DNA of 64,000 nt from Bolinopsis microptera (taxonomy: Eukaryota > Ctenophora > Tentaculata > Lobata > Bolinopsidae): assembly GCF_026151205.1 (NCBI RefSeq), contig NC_087074.1:16999962-17063961 (forward strand), written 5' to 3'. How positions within the stretch are numbered: the first letter of the stretch is position 1; each line of letters begins with the position of its first letter. Shown in pieces: positions 19,023 through 31,900 of the stretch. The position numbers and the translations under genes are program-made. The notes beneath the pieces are model-generated. The model was not told where the DNA came from, did not search any database, and saw only the letters and a program-made list of their open reading frames with translations.

Positions 19023-20394
19023 CGGATCATTTCACTCAGAATAAATTAGATTAAGTTAACTTTCCCTCCTACCAAATATGATACAAGCCCACAGATAACA
19101 CCTCTGAGGTAGAGGCATCTTCTTTGCCACTTTTAGTTTCAGTTTCAGAGGTCCCCCACGGTTGTTGAACACCACTGCTTCCAGCTTATTCATCTTGGTT
19201 ACTGTTGGTTGTCTGACTGCTATGTAAAGGTTGAGCTGGTATTTGTATGGTCTCTAGGTTGCTATGGGGCTACTATGTGGTTGCTATGTGGTTGCTATGT
19301 TGTTGCTAAGCGAATGTCAGGTTAAGGAACAGAGGTAGTACTGAGTACCTAGAACATTCCGTTAGCTAGAGGTGGAAATTATTGTTAAATATTAATCACA
19401 AATTAACAGTTCTTGTGTTGGAGCCATAACGAAATAACATTTACAAGGTTGTCTGACAGCTGTTTCCATTCTTATTTCTTGGGGGGGGGGGGGGGGGGGG
19501 GGGGGGGTGTACCAGCAGTTAGTTGTAGATCCCAGCAGAAGGCCCGGTTACAATGGTGCTGTGATATCTATACTGTAAAATGTATAATAGCTAGATGTTT
19601 ATAACAGTCTACTTTATAATCTCTCTCTAATTAAAACAGCATCTCCCACTTAACACCTTCTCTCTGATTTACTGTCTGTCTGATAAAAATGTGCAAATAT
19701 ACCGGATTAAAGCACAATATAAAGTAAGCTAGAATAACTACAAGATAAAGTAAGCTGGAGTAACCACAATATAAAGTAAGCTAGAGCAACCACAAGATAC
19801 AGTAAGCTACAGTCACCACAAGATAAAGTAAGCTAAAGTAACAACAAGATAAAGTAAGCTAGAGTAACCACAAGCTAAAGTAAGCTGGAGTAACCACAAT
19901 ATAAAGTAAGCTAGAGCAACCACAAGATACAGTAAGCTAGAGTAACCACAAGCTAAAGTAAGCTACAGTTACCACAAGCTAAAGTAAGCTACAGTAACCA
20001 CAAGCTAAAGTAAGCTGGAGAGCACAACAGATCAGACAAAGAATCAGTTCAAATGTGATGCTTAGCTCTCCACCGTTTATCCTAAATAAGGGAAAATCTG
20101 CTCCCATCTTCGCCACTAAATGTATGATTATAAGATATTACACGGTTTGTGGGGCGTGGTCGGTAATACACGTAACTATTATCAGATGTACTATTATTAC
20201 AATATGTACTAAGATTACAGTTCATTGTTAACAATAGTAATAGTAGTCTAGCAGTATGTGATTAATATAGTTCATTATAATCCATGTAGCAGGATGTAAT
20301 CGTCAGCGGAGTGATTACTGAACAGTGAACACCTGTTCAGTGTTCATTACCTGTACAATGTGAATATTAATTCTCTAATTCTTCTCTTTTCAGG
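19023..20394. repeat. Intergenic DNA with 26-bp array and G run
   Basis: No gene is supported. A run of about 26 G stands near 19481-19507. About eleven copies of a 26-bp unit (AGATAAAGTAAGCTAGAGTAA plus CCACA) span about 19715-20025. Steps of GTTGCTATGTGGTTGC near 19260-19300 form another short repeat. Confidence 0.7.
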
Positions 20395-20445
20395 TTATCA
20401 GCCCTAGTATCTACTGAAGTTTCCCGCTGTCTTCAAGACAGGATA

Positions 20446-20664
20446 ATGGCCACTACAACCTCGGAAGAAGCGGTGAAAGAGATTAGAAAACTTCTGGATT
20501 TGGAGCCCAACAAGTTCAATGTTCTGAGGAGTGCTGTAAAGTTCTTCTCTCTTGCTCTAACGTTAGTCTTCTGAAATACTTTTCATTTTCAGAATATCCG
20601 CCAATCGAAGGTCCACTCCAGCCATTTCAGTCTAGTAGTATGTGATTCCAGCCATTTCAGCTAA
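20446..20664 (+). CDS. Possible small spliced gene, uncertain
   Basis: A good acceptor (TTCTCTTTTCAG) ends at 20394. After about 50 nt an ATG in fair context opens a 30-codon stretch, MATTTSEEAVKEIRKLLDLE and on, up to a donor at 20536 (GTAAAG). A 57-nt intron would end at TTTTCAG, and exon 20593-20664 continues in frame to TAA, with a repeated CCAGCCATTTCAG. The first exon has a helical, protein-like composition. The second does not look strongly coding. I do not recognise it and it may be a first exon whose partners lie elsewhere. Confidence 0.3.
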
Positions 20665-20882
20665 AAGTTCGTCCTCTACCGACTGTGGGGAGCTCCGGCC
20701 AGCAAAATATTTACTATTATATTTACAATTTACACTTAGAGGGTGCCCACGTGATTTTAATTAATAACTCGCTTCAGTTTCAACCTAGTAAGTCAAATGC
20801 TCTAATTACAGTGACCACTCAATCAAGTGGTTATCTAACACCAAGTTAAACCAGGTGTCACGAGGATAACAGTGTCACGTTG

Positions 20883-22974
20883 CTAGATCTCTCCAGAACA
20901 TTCGGAGTCCTTCTGTTTGAGGGGAGGGATGTAGAGGGAGCCCAGCTGATCCTCCAGTTCCTCGTCAGTCACCAGCTCCTGGTATTCTCTACACAGGATC
21001 AGGATGCGGGAGAGGGGGCTTCATCTGAGTGCGGGAGTGGAAGAGGGGCTTCATCTGGGTGAGGGAGTGGAAGAGGGGGCTTCATCTGGGTGATGGAGCG
21101 GAAGAGGGGGCTTCATCTGGGTGAGGGAGTGGAAGAGGGGGCTTCATCTGTGTGAGGAGAATATTCCACTAAACTATCAATGTTTTACTGCTAGTGTTAA
21201 TTTTTTGATTTATTCATTTCAAAGTTACAAATATATTTTTAATTCAGAAAGAAAATACATATTTTATATTTTCAAAAGACATACGTGATGGGAATCTTTT
21301 TGAGATGAGGATTGAGAATTTAATGTTTTAGATATCATTTTGAAAAATAGAAACTTCGTAATTTAATTTTTATTCTTTTTAAATATTTCCAATTTTGCGT
21401 TTTCAGAATGCGTTTAATGCTTTCATAAAATTCAATTTTGCACTACTTCAGTGTTTTTGTTGTGTTTAAATGAACAAGGCAGAAAATTAGTTTTGTGTAC
21501 AAAATGTCAAATATAATATTATCAATCCTTTAAATAGGTATTTACATGCTTCTCTACATAAATCAATTAAAAAAGTTTTGATTCCAGCTTACTTAGCTGT
21601 TAAAGAATCAAAAGCTGTTATTTGAAATTAAAGAACGGAATTGAAATAATTGTTTGGTTTTCAGCAATTCTCTAATCTTCAAGTTCCAGTCTCTTTTCTT
21701 CAGGGCATACGACAAATCGAAGATCACAGTCCAAAGTTGATACATTTTATACAAATATTTGAATGATGAGAAGAGAGCTGTTAAAAACTCGAAATCTTGC
21801 GAGGTTAGTTCATTATTATTTATTATTGTCAACTTTCAAACACTGGAGCTCGGTCAAATCGTACTGCTGCCAACTTTTTGGAATTTTCTATTTACAAATG
21901 TCGGCTCTCAGCCATTCCTTTTCTTTTAACAAAAAGACTTTTATCAGAACATCAGACTCGCTTAATTTCACGATTATAAAGTAAAAAATATTGAGATATT
22001 CAATAAACGATTAGCTGTTATTAGTATTACATTAGGATATTCTAAATATGATCACAACCGAGTGTATTAGGTAAACAATCCTCGATCTCAATGACATCAA
22101 AAATTAGCAGGAGGAACTGCATGGGGTGAGCACTGAGCACACAACTCAACAAGGTCAGCAGAAGAGCACGACAAGAGAGAGAGAGAACCCTGGATAAGGG
22201 TGGAAGTTACTCATTGCCAGGCATGGGAGGAAGACGAGGTCCCCCGACTCTGATGCCGTTGAAGTGATTGTAGATAAGAGATATGTAGGTCATCACGCTC
22301 ATCCAGTCCGGGTTTCGCATTTCCACCATATCCTCTACGTCCTGAGGAGGAGGAGGAGGAGGTTAGTAACTTACTTTGTAACTCATTCTGCCCTCAACTC
22401 TACTAATTGTGAGTCGGGGATCACCATTTCTCCAATTTTATAGTTCTACAGCAGCAGTAAGCTGCCCACATTCACAGTAGGATTGATCTAATATCCAACC
22501 TCCTGTTTCATAACACTGACTAGCCTGATTTAGGAGTGTCTAACTAGCGCTGTTCAACCTCCTGTTTCTAACCACAGTTAACATTACACTCTCCACTGAG
22601 GCCCTCTCTTTGATGGGCTGATCTCTCTTAAACTGGAAGACTTGAGTCCTGCTCTTTCTTCTGGAGATGACCTGTCCTGATGGACCCCGTGGTTTGATAA
22701 CACGGTTTTTGTTCTGTTTGTCTGGCAGAGAGTTCTTCAGATTTTCCCTCTCCTGATTCAGCGCTCTAATGTCATTTTCAAGGTCCTGTTGCTCCTTGTA
22801 AGCGTCTGCCAGCATGTGCTGTAACTCAGCCAAACTGGGCTGCTGTTGGGCGTTTGCCAGCGCCAACTCTGTCTGCTTTATCCGTTCTTGGAGATGACTG
22901 ATATCGGAATGCAATGTCATCGCAGGAATTTGAGCGGGGAATCTGGTATCAATGGCGTTCAGACGTGCACGCAA
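20883..22974 (-). CDS. Coiled-coil protein gene, two exons seen
   Basis: The open frame 22974-22559 encodes a coiled coil (SDISHLQERIKQTELALANA, LAELQHMLADAYKEQQDLEN, DIRALNQERENLKNSLP) followed by a basic tail. Its true 5' end is not fixed: there is no ATG near its left limit and an acceptor may exist inside (GATACCAG). A second exon, 20988-20883, has a clean acceptor (CCTGTGTAG) and reads EYQELVTDEELEDQLGSLYI to a stop. A donor AG|GTTGAA at 22559 joins the two in phase, but it is a weak site. The first exon lies inside the last intron of the CH-domain gene and the second lies beyond that gene's stop, so the two genes would interleave on the same strand. The function is unknown. Confidence 0.5.
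21005..21155 (+). repeat. 30-bp G-rich array
   Basis: About four to five units of GGAGTGGAAGAGGGGGCTTC followed by ATCTGGGTGA, directly upstream (minus-strand sense) of exon 20988-20883. Confidence 0.8.
21160..22206. other. AT-rich non-coding interval
   Basis: No gene or large repeat seen. The open frames at 21608-21832 and 21763-21984 have no recognisable features and strong AT bias. The interval next to 22207 should hold the 3' UTR of the CH-domain gene. Confidence 0.4.
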
Positions 22975-25900
22975 ACGTTACGAAATTCAAGAAACAAGTT
23001 CAGCTACTCAACTATCCGAACACAGCAGTCTTGCGCAGTCTTGCTATTCTCGATCTATCATCACCCTTCATCGCCTTGTCGTAGAAGCAAAGCGCTGCGG
23101 TTACTACAGACCGGGCATGTATTCGTGCCATTTTTAGCATTCTTTTCATCCGCACCTCCGACATCTCAGATGTCACTTACCCTGAGGAGAGCCCCGATAC
23201 ACTTTTTAATTACAGCGCCAGTACTTTTAAAGCCCCGATACAGTTACACTCCTTTAATTACAGCGCCGGTACTCTTAAAGCCCCGATACACTCTTTTAAT
23301 TACAACGCCAGTACTTTTAAAGCCCCGATACACTCCTTTAATTACAGCGCCAGTACCCTTAAAGCACCGATACACTCCTTTAATTACAGCGCCGGTACCC
23401 TTAAAGCCCCGATACACTCCTTTAATTACAGCGCCAGTACCCTTAAAGCCCCGATACACTCCTTTAATTACAGCGCCAGTACCCTTAAAGCCCCGATACA
23501 CTCCTTTAATTACAACGCCAGTACTCTTAAAGCCCCGATACACTCCTTTGATTACAACGCCATGGTACTCTCCTAAAACAGGCTAGTTATTCTCAGGAAA
23601 ACATTCCTACGAGGATGCCAACGTTTGGCGCGGTCAAATAAAACACGGCACGAATTGTTAAACGTAGTTATTGACTGCGGGTATTGGCAGGAAATCGTTA
23701 TACAACCCTTGGCCGGCCTCGTCCTTACTTGGATTCTCTAGCAAATCCTGACCAATAAAATAAAACACTTGCTGACTATAACAGGGGGGGGGGGGGGGGG
23801 GGGGGGGTGGTGGGGGTATAACTTGCTGACTATAAAAAATTCGTGTATAACTATAAACTTATAAATCGTATGGTTATGACTTACTAAAAGCGCTGTGACT
23901 CCCGCTTTCTCGCCTTCTGTGAACGCTAAATGGAAGTTAAACTCCTGAAATTTATTACTAATTAGTAAACTGTATTTTTGCCCACCCTGTATATCTATAT
24001 TCTATTATCCTCTGAGATTGTTGATAACACCCTCCAAAGACTGTACTTTCAATTAGAGCGTAAAGTTAGAACAATATAAGGATTATAAATTATCCATCAG
24101 ATGGGCTACTAGAAGAAAACAGAGCAGTACATGAGTAGAGTATCTATAGTATCTGTAGAGTAGACGGTGTTAATAAGACTGTCTCTCTGGTTGTGTGAGT
24201 GTACTTTTCGTCATCACCTTGGAAACGGGAGTTCCTCGCCATTATGTTTATACTACTTACCCCGTATCTTTAACTTGTATTCTTAACTTATCCAAGTTAT
24301 TAAAAACTAGTAAAACTAGCGGTAGGAGACACGGTGCGGTACATTAGGGTTTAATGTACTATACGTTATCACAATACAGTACTCTCCCAGTACATACCCT
24401 GTTATTAATGTATACCGTTATCACAATACAGTACTCTCCCAGTACATACCCTGTTATTAATGTATACCGTTATCACAATACAGTACTCTCCCAGTACATA
24501 CCCTGTTCTTAATGTATACCGTTATCACAATACAGTACTCTCCCAGTACATACCCTGTTCTTAATGTATACCGTTATCACAATACAGTACTCTCCCAGTA
24601 CATACCCTGTTCTTAATGTATACCGTTATCACAATACAGTACTCTCCCAGTACATACCCTGTTCTTAATGTATACCGTTATCACAATACAGTACTCTCCC
24701 AGTACATACCCTGTTCTTAATGTATACCGTTATCACAATACAGTACTCTCCCAGTACATACCCTTTTCTTAATGTATACCGTTATCACAATACAGTACTA
24801 TCCCAGTACATACCCTGTTGTTAATGTATACCGTTATCACAATACAGTACTCTCCCAGTACATACCCTGTTATTAATGTATACTGTTATCACAATACAGT
24901 ACTCTCCCAGTACATAGCATGTTCTTAATGTATGCTGTTATCACAATACAGTACTCTCCCAGTACATACCCTGTTCTTAATGTATACCGTTATCACAATA
25001 CAGTACTCTCCCGGTACATACCCTGTTCTTAATGTATACTGTTATCACAATACAGTACTCTCTCGGTACATACCCTGTTCTTAATGTATACTGTTATCAC
25101 AATACAGTACTCTCCCAGTACATACCCTGTTCTTAATGTATACCGTTATCACAATACAGTACTCTCCCAGTACATACCCTGTTCCTTGGGTCGAGAGTCT
25201 CGTATGGTATCTGATCAGGAACAAAATGATGGAAAAGAGCGCAGAAGGCCATTCCGTCGTTCCAACTCTTCCCGAAATTCGTAATGTTGACGTGCTGGAA
25301 TGAGAGTTTGTTAAAGTGGTATTAGACAGAGTCTGTTGTGATCTGTGAAATAAGGTCCCCCAGCCCCCCACCCCCCCCCCCCTGTTGTGAGGTTTACAGA
25401 ATGCTGAGTCCTGACAGTGGCCTATATTGCTATAGTTGCTATAGTTACAAGTGCTGGCATGTTAAGATAATCCGGTTCTGGAGTCAACATTTCCAATTAT
25501 GGTCATAAATTCTCGGTGTTATTTGTTTGCGTCAATACTTCTATTAACTGTTAGTCATACTGAATATTTTCATTATTCAGAATCCTTAAAACATTAGGTG
25601 GGGGTTAATGTTAACAACCAAGAGCCACCCAGCTTCACGGATACATGGCCTTAAACATTGCCGGTAACATTACCAGTAGCATTGCCAGTAACATTACCAG
25701 TAACATTTCCAGTAACAATTCCTGTAACATTACCAGTGGTATTTCCAGTAACATTACCAGTAGTATTACCAGTAACATTACCAGTAGTATTACCAGTAAC
25801 ATTACCAGTAGTTTTACCAGTAACATTTCCAGTAGTTTTACCAGTAACATTACCAGTAGTATTACCAGTAACATTACCAGTAGTATTACCAGTAACATTA

Positions 25901-28900
25901 CCAGTAGTTTTACCAGTAACATTACCAGTAGTATTACCAGTAACATTACCAGTAGTATTATCAGTAGTATTATCAGTAGTATTATCAGTAGCATTTTCAT
26001 TTGTCATGGTAACTAACCTCGTGTCCCTCTGTCATTCTCTGACACCAGTGTAACAGAGCTGCTTTCTTACTGGTAGCACTTCCTGGCGCCGCGATAGACT
26101 GGGCTCGTTTTACCGGGTTCTTGGGGGCCACATTGTTCACAAGGCCGATAAACTTGGGGGTGATCGACTTGGGCTGAGCACTGAAATCAGGATCATGTCT
26201 GTAAGGGTCTGTTAGTTTGGAGTTTGATGGCGGGATTTATCATGAACGATGCAGATTAGCACTGAATCAGCGTAGTTTTAGCGATGATGAAAAATGAAAA
26301 TATGTTTGATTTTCTAGCTGTGTCTTGTGCTATTGTATCACACCGAGTTTTAATAGCCAGTGTTACTCAGAGAGCCTAATGTCACAAACTAGCTGTGTGT
26401 CATCATTCTGACTGGGCGGACTATGTGCTGTTAGCGTCATGTGTGCAGTGTGATTCGTGCAGTGTGATGTGTGAAGTATGACTTTGGAGCAACAGTTACA
26501 GCGGCTGTGTGGCAGCAGTTTGTATCACTTGACACCGGACAGTGATAAGTAGCAGTCACTGGTCACCTGTCAAGTGAAGAAATGTTTCAATAATTTATAA
26601 TGTGTAACCAGTGGGAAGGGTTATAGCAAAGTGTATGGATATGTCCTTAAACTGAGCGGAGGGAGGCTTTAACTCCTTTACGGAGTTTGTAAAATATTAA
26701 GAATAGCAGAATAGGCTAAGATAGCAGCAAAGATTCGACGGAATACGACTCTTGAGCAAAACTATAAGCGTTGGTGCAGTTGAGCAAGGAGTAGGTAGCT
26801 TCACAAATCTTACCCAAACTTGACGGTGGGGCCCCTTGACTGGAGAGAGGAGGTTGAGCATTTGATCAGTCCTCTGGGAGTATTGGTTGTGGAGGTGTTG
26901 CGCGTTGATGGTGTGGAGGTGTTGGAGGTGTTGCGGGTTGATGGTGTGGAGGTGTTGGTGCGGGATGACAGGGTGGAGTTAATGGTGGTGCGAGTTGTGG
27001 CGGCAATGGAGTTAGTGTGGGAGGTGGGGGTGATAGTTTTCTGTTTGGAGAACCGAGGACGAGTTTTAGTTGTTGTGGCATCTCTACTTTCCTGCTTTTT
27101 TGCAAACATTTTCTGGTATTCTGTGATACTAAACGGTATTTTAGTACTGCTAGGGTCTGAGATTATAGTCAGCTTATTTTCAATGTTGGCCTGTTTCATT
27201 TCATCCTGGCTATTCTTTGTACAGTCGTTTTCTTTTAACGAGCTGCTTGACGACTGAGAACAGTCCAAATCATAGTCACTGTCAAACTTAGGGGGTTTAG
27301 ATAAATCGAACTGGTCATCTAGTGATGATACTGGAACTGAAGGTTTCTTAGCCGGGTTTTGACGCAGAACATCATCTCCTATATGTCTAGATCTTATCAA
27401 GGGGGGTCTAGAGGTGAGTGTGGTAGAATTAACTATAGCGGCAGTTGAAGGCATGATGTTAGAAGCAGTAGTTAAAGACATGATGTTAGTTACTGGTTCT
27501 TCTGGAGTGATAGTTGGATCGGTTTGCGACTGAAAGGGAGTTCTCTGACTAACAATAGTTGACAGTTCCGGTTTAACAGCCACTGTTCTCTTCAACTCTT
27601 TATCAAATACTTTTACCGGAGGCTGCGTTTCCCTCTGAGCCGAGTCTTCTGAGGTGTCAGAGAAGTTCGGTTTGTCGTTGTAATAACCACTGTAGTTGCT
27701 TTCAACTTTCTTTGGAATTCGCTTCTTGTAAGCGTAGCTGCCTCTCCTACTCCTTAACACTGGAGACACTGCTCGCGACAGACTCTCACTCGACTGGAAG
27801 TCATCCTCCTCTTCCTCCTTGTTATTGTCCTGCCCGTTCAGCATGATGTGAGGAAGCAGCATCTTGTCGTTGAAAAGGTCACTGTCTGCAGTATCGTCCA
27901 TAATGGAGGTGTCCACATCCCTGTCAGTGTTGTCTGTGTACTTAGTGCTACAAGTCAGATCGTTCGTGGAGATCCCAGTTCCTAAACTCCCTGAATCGTT
28001 ATCAAACACCAGGGATTTTGATTTAATCAGCCCATGTTTCATTCCTCCAACTCTGGAGGATCCCTCGCTCTTGCGTCTTGATCGTTTGGACTGGTCCTGC
28101 TTTGGTTTCAAGCTGCTGTTGAACATTGCGGCTAGATTCTTCACGGACCCTCGCTTTACACCTTTTGTAAGGGGTGCATCATCTGAAGTTCTGGGGTTTG
28201 TTTCAGCCTTGTTCGCCTCTTTTCTAGCCTTGATAACAGATAGATCTGCCACAGGATTCAGTGAGTTCATATAAGTAAAAGGAGCTGGTTTACTATTTTC
28301 TGGCAGCATCATCGGTTTTGGAGGTTCCTTTATAGTCTTCTTCAAAGGTTTGGGAGTGAAAACACCTCTAGGTCGGGGCAGAGGAGGCTCCTCGCATTCT
28401 AACGGCACATATTTATTATGCTTAGCCTTGGAGGGCAGCACTTGAGCCATATTATCGTCTCCCTCTCTCAGGTTCTTGATATTTTCCATAACTCGTTCTT
28501 GTGGAGACAGAAGACCTGACCGTGTGAATGAGGAGTACTTTTCTGTCGTTTCCCCTTTCACCACTTCTGATGGATTGTATTTAGACTTAACAGGTAATTT
28601 AACTAGACCGGTGGGTTTCCAGGTAGGTTCACTTTTGTCAAATATTCTGGTAGGTGTCCGCGTCGAGAAGTCGTGCCGTTTCTTCATTAGGGATCGGAGG
28701 GCGATGTGCTTGTCAGCGTTAGTGTCCAGTTTTTTGGGATGAACGCTGTATTTTTGAGGTACCAGCGGATTACAGTATGTCTCATTGTCCATATTTTCTA
28801 ACAGAAACTGTTTGTTTTCTTCTTTGATATTTAAAGCGTCTATCTTATTCAGGGCATCGCACAGACTCTCTGATTTTCTGATAAAGTGTTTCTCATACTT

Positions 28901-31900
28901 TGTTACACTGTTCTTGTACAAATGATCAATGTCATCTAACATTTTGTCAGTACCCGTAAATAAATCTGATTTCAGTCCTCTGGCAAGATTCTTCATTTCA
29001 GGGTCTGAATCCTCTTTCTCCTCCTCTATTTCATCATAAAGGGGTTTAGAAGAGGTTCTGGAGTAAGTAAAATTCCTCTTAGATTTCTGAGCTGATGAGG
29101 ATTTGTGTTTGGTGTCGTGAGGTGCTCTGTGAGTTGAGTTTGATGTGCTAGTGCTCCCAGATGTCTTATCAAATGTCTCCAAATTGTCCAAAAGAAGCTT
29201 GTCAAGGTCACCCTGATGAGTCGTCCTCCTGGAGCTCCACCTTTTGAAGATAAATGTTACCGATAAGATAGCGAGGAGAATGAGGGCCCCTATCTGAATG
29301 CCTGGTGACGTCATATTACTACAAGCAAGGAGTCGGACAACAAACAAAAGGTGAGCAGCCTACTATACACTGTGTATACTAGGTCACGGGGCGTACAAAA
29401 CGAAGGATAATGTTTGAGAGCGGAAATGGGGCCCAAGTCAGGCTAGGAAGCTTCTATAATTAGCTGCTTGCTCCGTTCTATTGACGTAATGAGATAATAG
29501 GGTTCCTAATAACAGAAGTTTACAGCAGGCCCTCTATTATGAGCTGGGAGATATATATATATATAACTACAGGATACCAGTTAACGTTGGATGTGCACTT
29601 CACATGCAGCTCATACTGTCCTGACTCCTGATTATTAGTTTTGAGGTGATGTGCTGTAGGGAGGGGGGGCTGTAAAGGGGTTGCTGTAAGGGGAGCTGTA
29701 GACTGTAGAGTGTAGGGGGTGGGGTGGCTGTAGGAGGGGGGCTGTAGGAGGGGGGCTGTAGACTGTAGGGGGTGGGGTGGCTGTAGGAGGGGGGCTGTAA
29801 GAAGGGGGGCTGTGAGGGGTGGTTTTAGGGGGAGCTGTAGAGTGTAGGAGGGAGGGGGCTGTAAGAAAGGGAGGGGGCTGTAAGGGGGTGGCTGTAGAGG
29901 GAGCTGTAGAGTGTAGACTGTAGGGGTGGGGGTAGCTGTATGAGGGAGGGGGCTGTAGGAGGGGGGGCTGTAGACTGTAGGGGTGGGGTGGCTGTAGGAG
30001 GGGGGCTTTAAGGGGTGGCTGTAGAGTGTAGGGGGAGCTGTAGGGCGTGTCATGATACTGTGTGCTGGGACTATCAGTGAGTTGGCCAAACTTACCTCTC
30101 TACCGGAGGTGCCCTGAAATCAATGAAGTTGTGTGGTAAGTACACTGTTTAACGGGGAGGTAACACCCTCTCTCAGTCACGAGGACATAAGGAACCTTCG
30201 TAGAGCTCATCGCATAAATCTTTCTTTATTATAAGGTTCTTGTACCAGCGAATTCTCTAACAGTACAGGAATTTGACATGGTGAAAAGTGGGCGAATGTA
30301 ATAATATTTACAAATTGACACTTACATGATTCAATACGATTTACAAATTAACTGAATACAGTTTAACTGGTATGCATAACTTAATTCACAATAATATAAA
30401 AATCGCTTTCAAACACAATTCATACAACAAGCGGTCTATTTGCAACAATTAACATACTGATAACAATATAATGACACGATACAAACTTTAAATACAAATT
30501 TACAGACTAATATAATATGTACCATGAGAGAACTGTTCAGTAAAGCTACCACCATGACACTCCGCCATCAGGTGAAGTGTTAGCAGTCCTATATCCGTCC
30601 CCGTCACTGTCATACCCACTCCATTTCGCTTGGCTTGAGTCTTTTACTGTAGATGATAGGTCTGGAGCTTCAAATGTGGAGGTGATGGTTTGGTACTGTT
30701 TAGGGAAAGGAGCTAATCTCTTGCCTGGGATATACGTCATCTGAGAGGGTGAGGTTGAGCGGTTAAGAAGTGACTTAGGCGAGGAGGTTCTGAGCGGGTT
30801 TTTGAGGGGGGTCGGACATCGAGAACAATCTAGTGGATATTCTTGTTTGGAACAATCTAAATAGGTCTCTAGTGTTTCCCTAGAACAATCTAACCCACTG
30901 TCCTTGTACCGAGAGGGTGACTCTTCTTCAAAACTAACTTTGAGAGGGCTAGTTCCACGTGACCTGGTGGCAGGTCTGCGGTTTGGAGGGGCTGGTTTGG
31001 TGTACGGCTGGAACAATATCTCCGGAGAAGGTGTTCTGCTGGAGATGTAGAGGAGTTCTGAGGTATTGAGAGGGGTGATGGGTCTGGAGGGAGGGTTAGC
31101 GTAGAAGAGGTTGGTCGTGTTGATTGGGGTGATGCAAGTAGGACGGACTATGAACGATTGTTTGGTGGAATGGTAGTTGTCATATGTGGTTTGAGATTCC
31201 ATACTAGAGGTCCTTTTTCTGGTCACTCTCCTCCGGGGTGATCCTATTCTTCTCAACCTCTCATCTTGTCCCACGTCTTCTGCTTCCTCCCACGGGCGAC
31301 TCCCTATATTTCGAGAGTATGCAGTTTCATCGTCATCTCGGATAGGACTATGAATTTTTCGGTAACTCTCTCTGGAGCCAGGTCTGTTTTCTTCTTCTCT
31401 CATTTGAGCTCCATAGTCCGCCTCAGGAGCTTGTCCTGTGTCTCCCACTGTTTGCTCTGTACAAGGATCTCCTTCATACCTGGTGTCGCCTAAACTAGTA
31501 TCCAGATTGTATAGCAGATCATTACAGCTCTTTGAAAACTTTGCAAGTCGTTCAGTAACGTTCAAGTGGGGTGAAGAGGATCTAATTCTGGGTGAGTGTG
31601 GTGTTGGGTGTGGTGGGGTGAGGTGTGTGATGGGTGGGGCGAGGTATGGAGACGGTCTGGTGGGTGAATGACTGATGGGATGTGTGCAGTGTTCGTTCAG
31701 AGGACTTGTAGATCTAAACGTCCTTGGCCTTGGAATTTCCGTTATGTTCAGGGACTCCACCAACTGGTCGATGTCATTGCTGATATCGGCAACAGAAAGC
31801 GTCCAGTGAGAGGGACTGATTCTGAGGACAGTGGTTTCACTCGTTTGAAGGTTTAACGCACGACCCATAACGGGACACTGTTTCTCTTTCATACCGCCGC

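Noticed and set aside
24344-25178. CRISPR-like array of regular repeats
   Set aside because: Units are directly tandem with no unique spacers, and the genome is animal.
25635-26053. Four overlapping 118-131-codon frames on both strands
   Set aside because: They arise from a 12/24-bp repeat with no stops and lie in an intron of the CH gene.
26820-27257. 145-codon plus-strand ORF
   Set aside because: It is an antisense shadow of the 834-codon CH-gene exon, which is supported by splice phase.
29520-30089. 189-codon Pro/Thr-rich minus-strand ORF
   Set aside because: It is encoded by the G-rich minisatellite within an intron.
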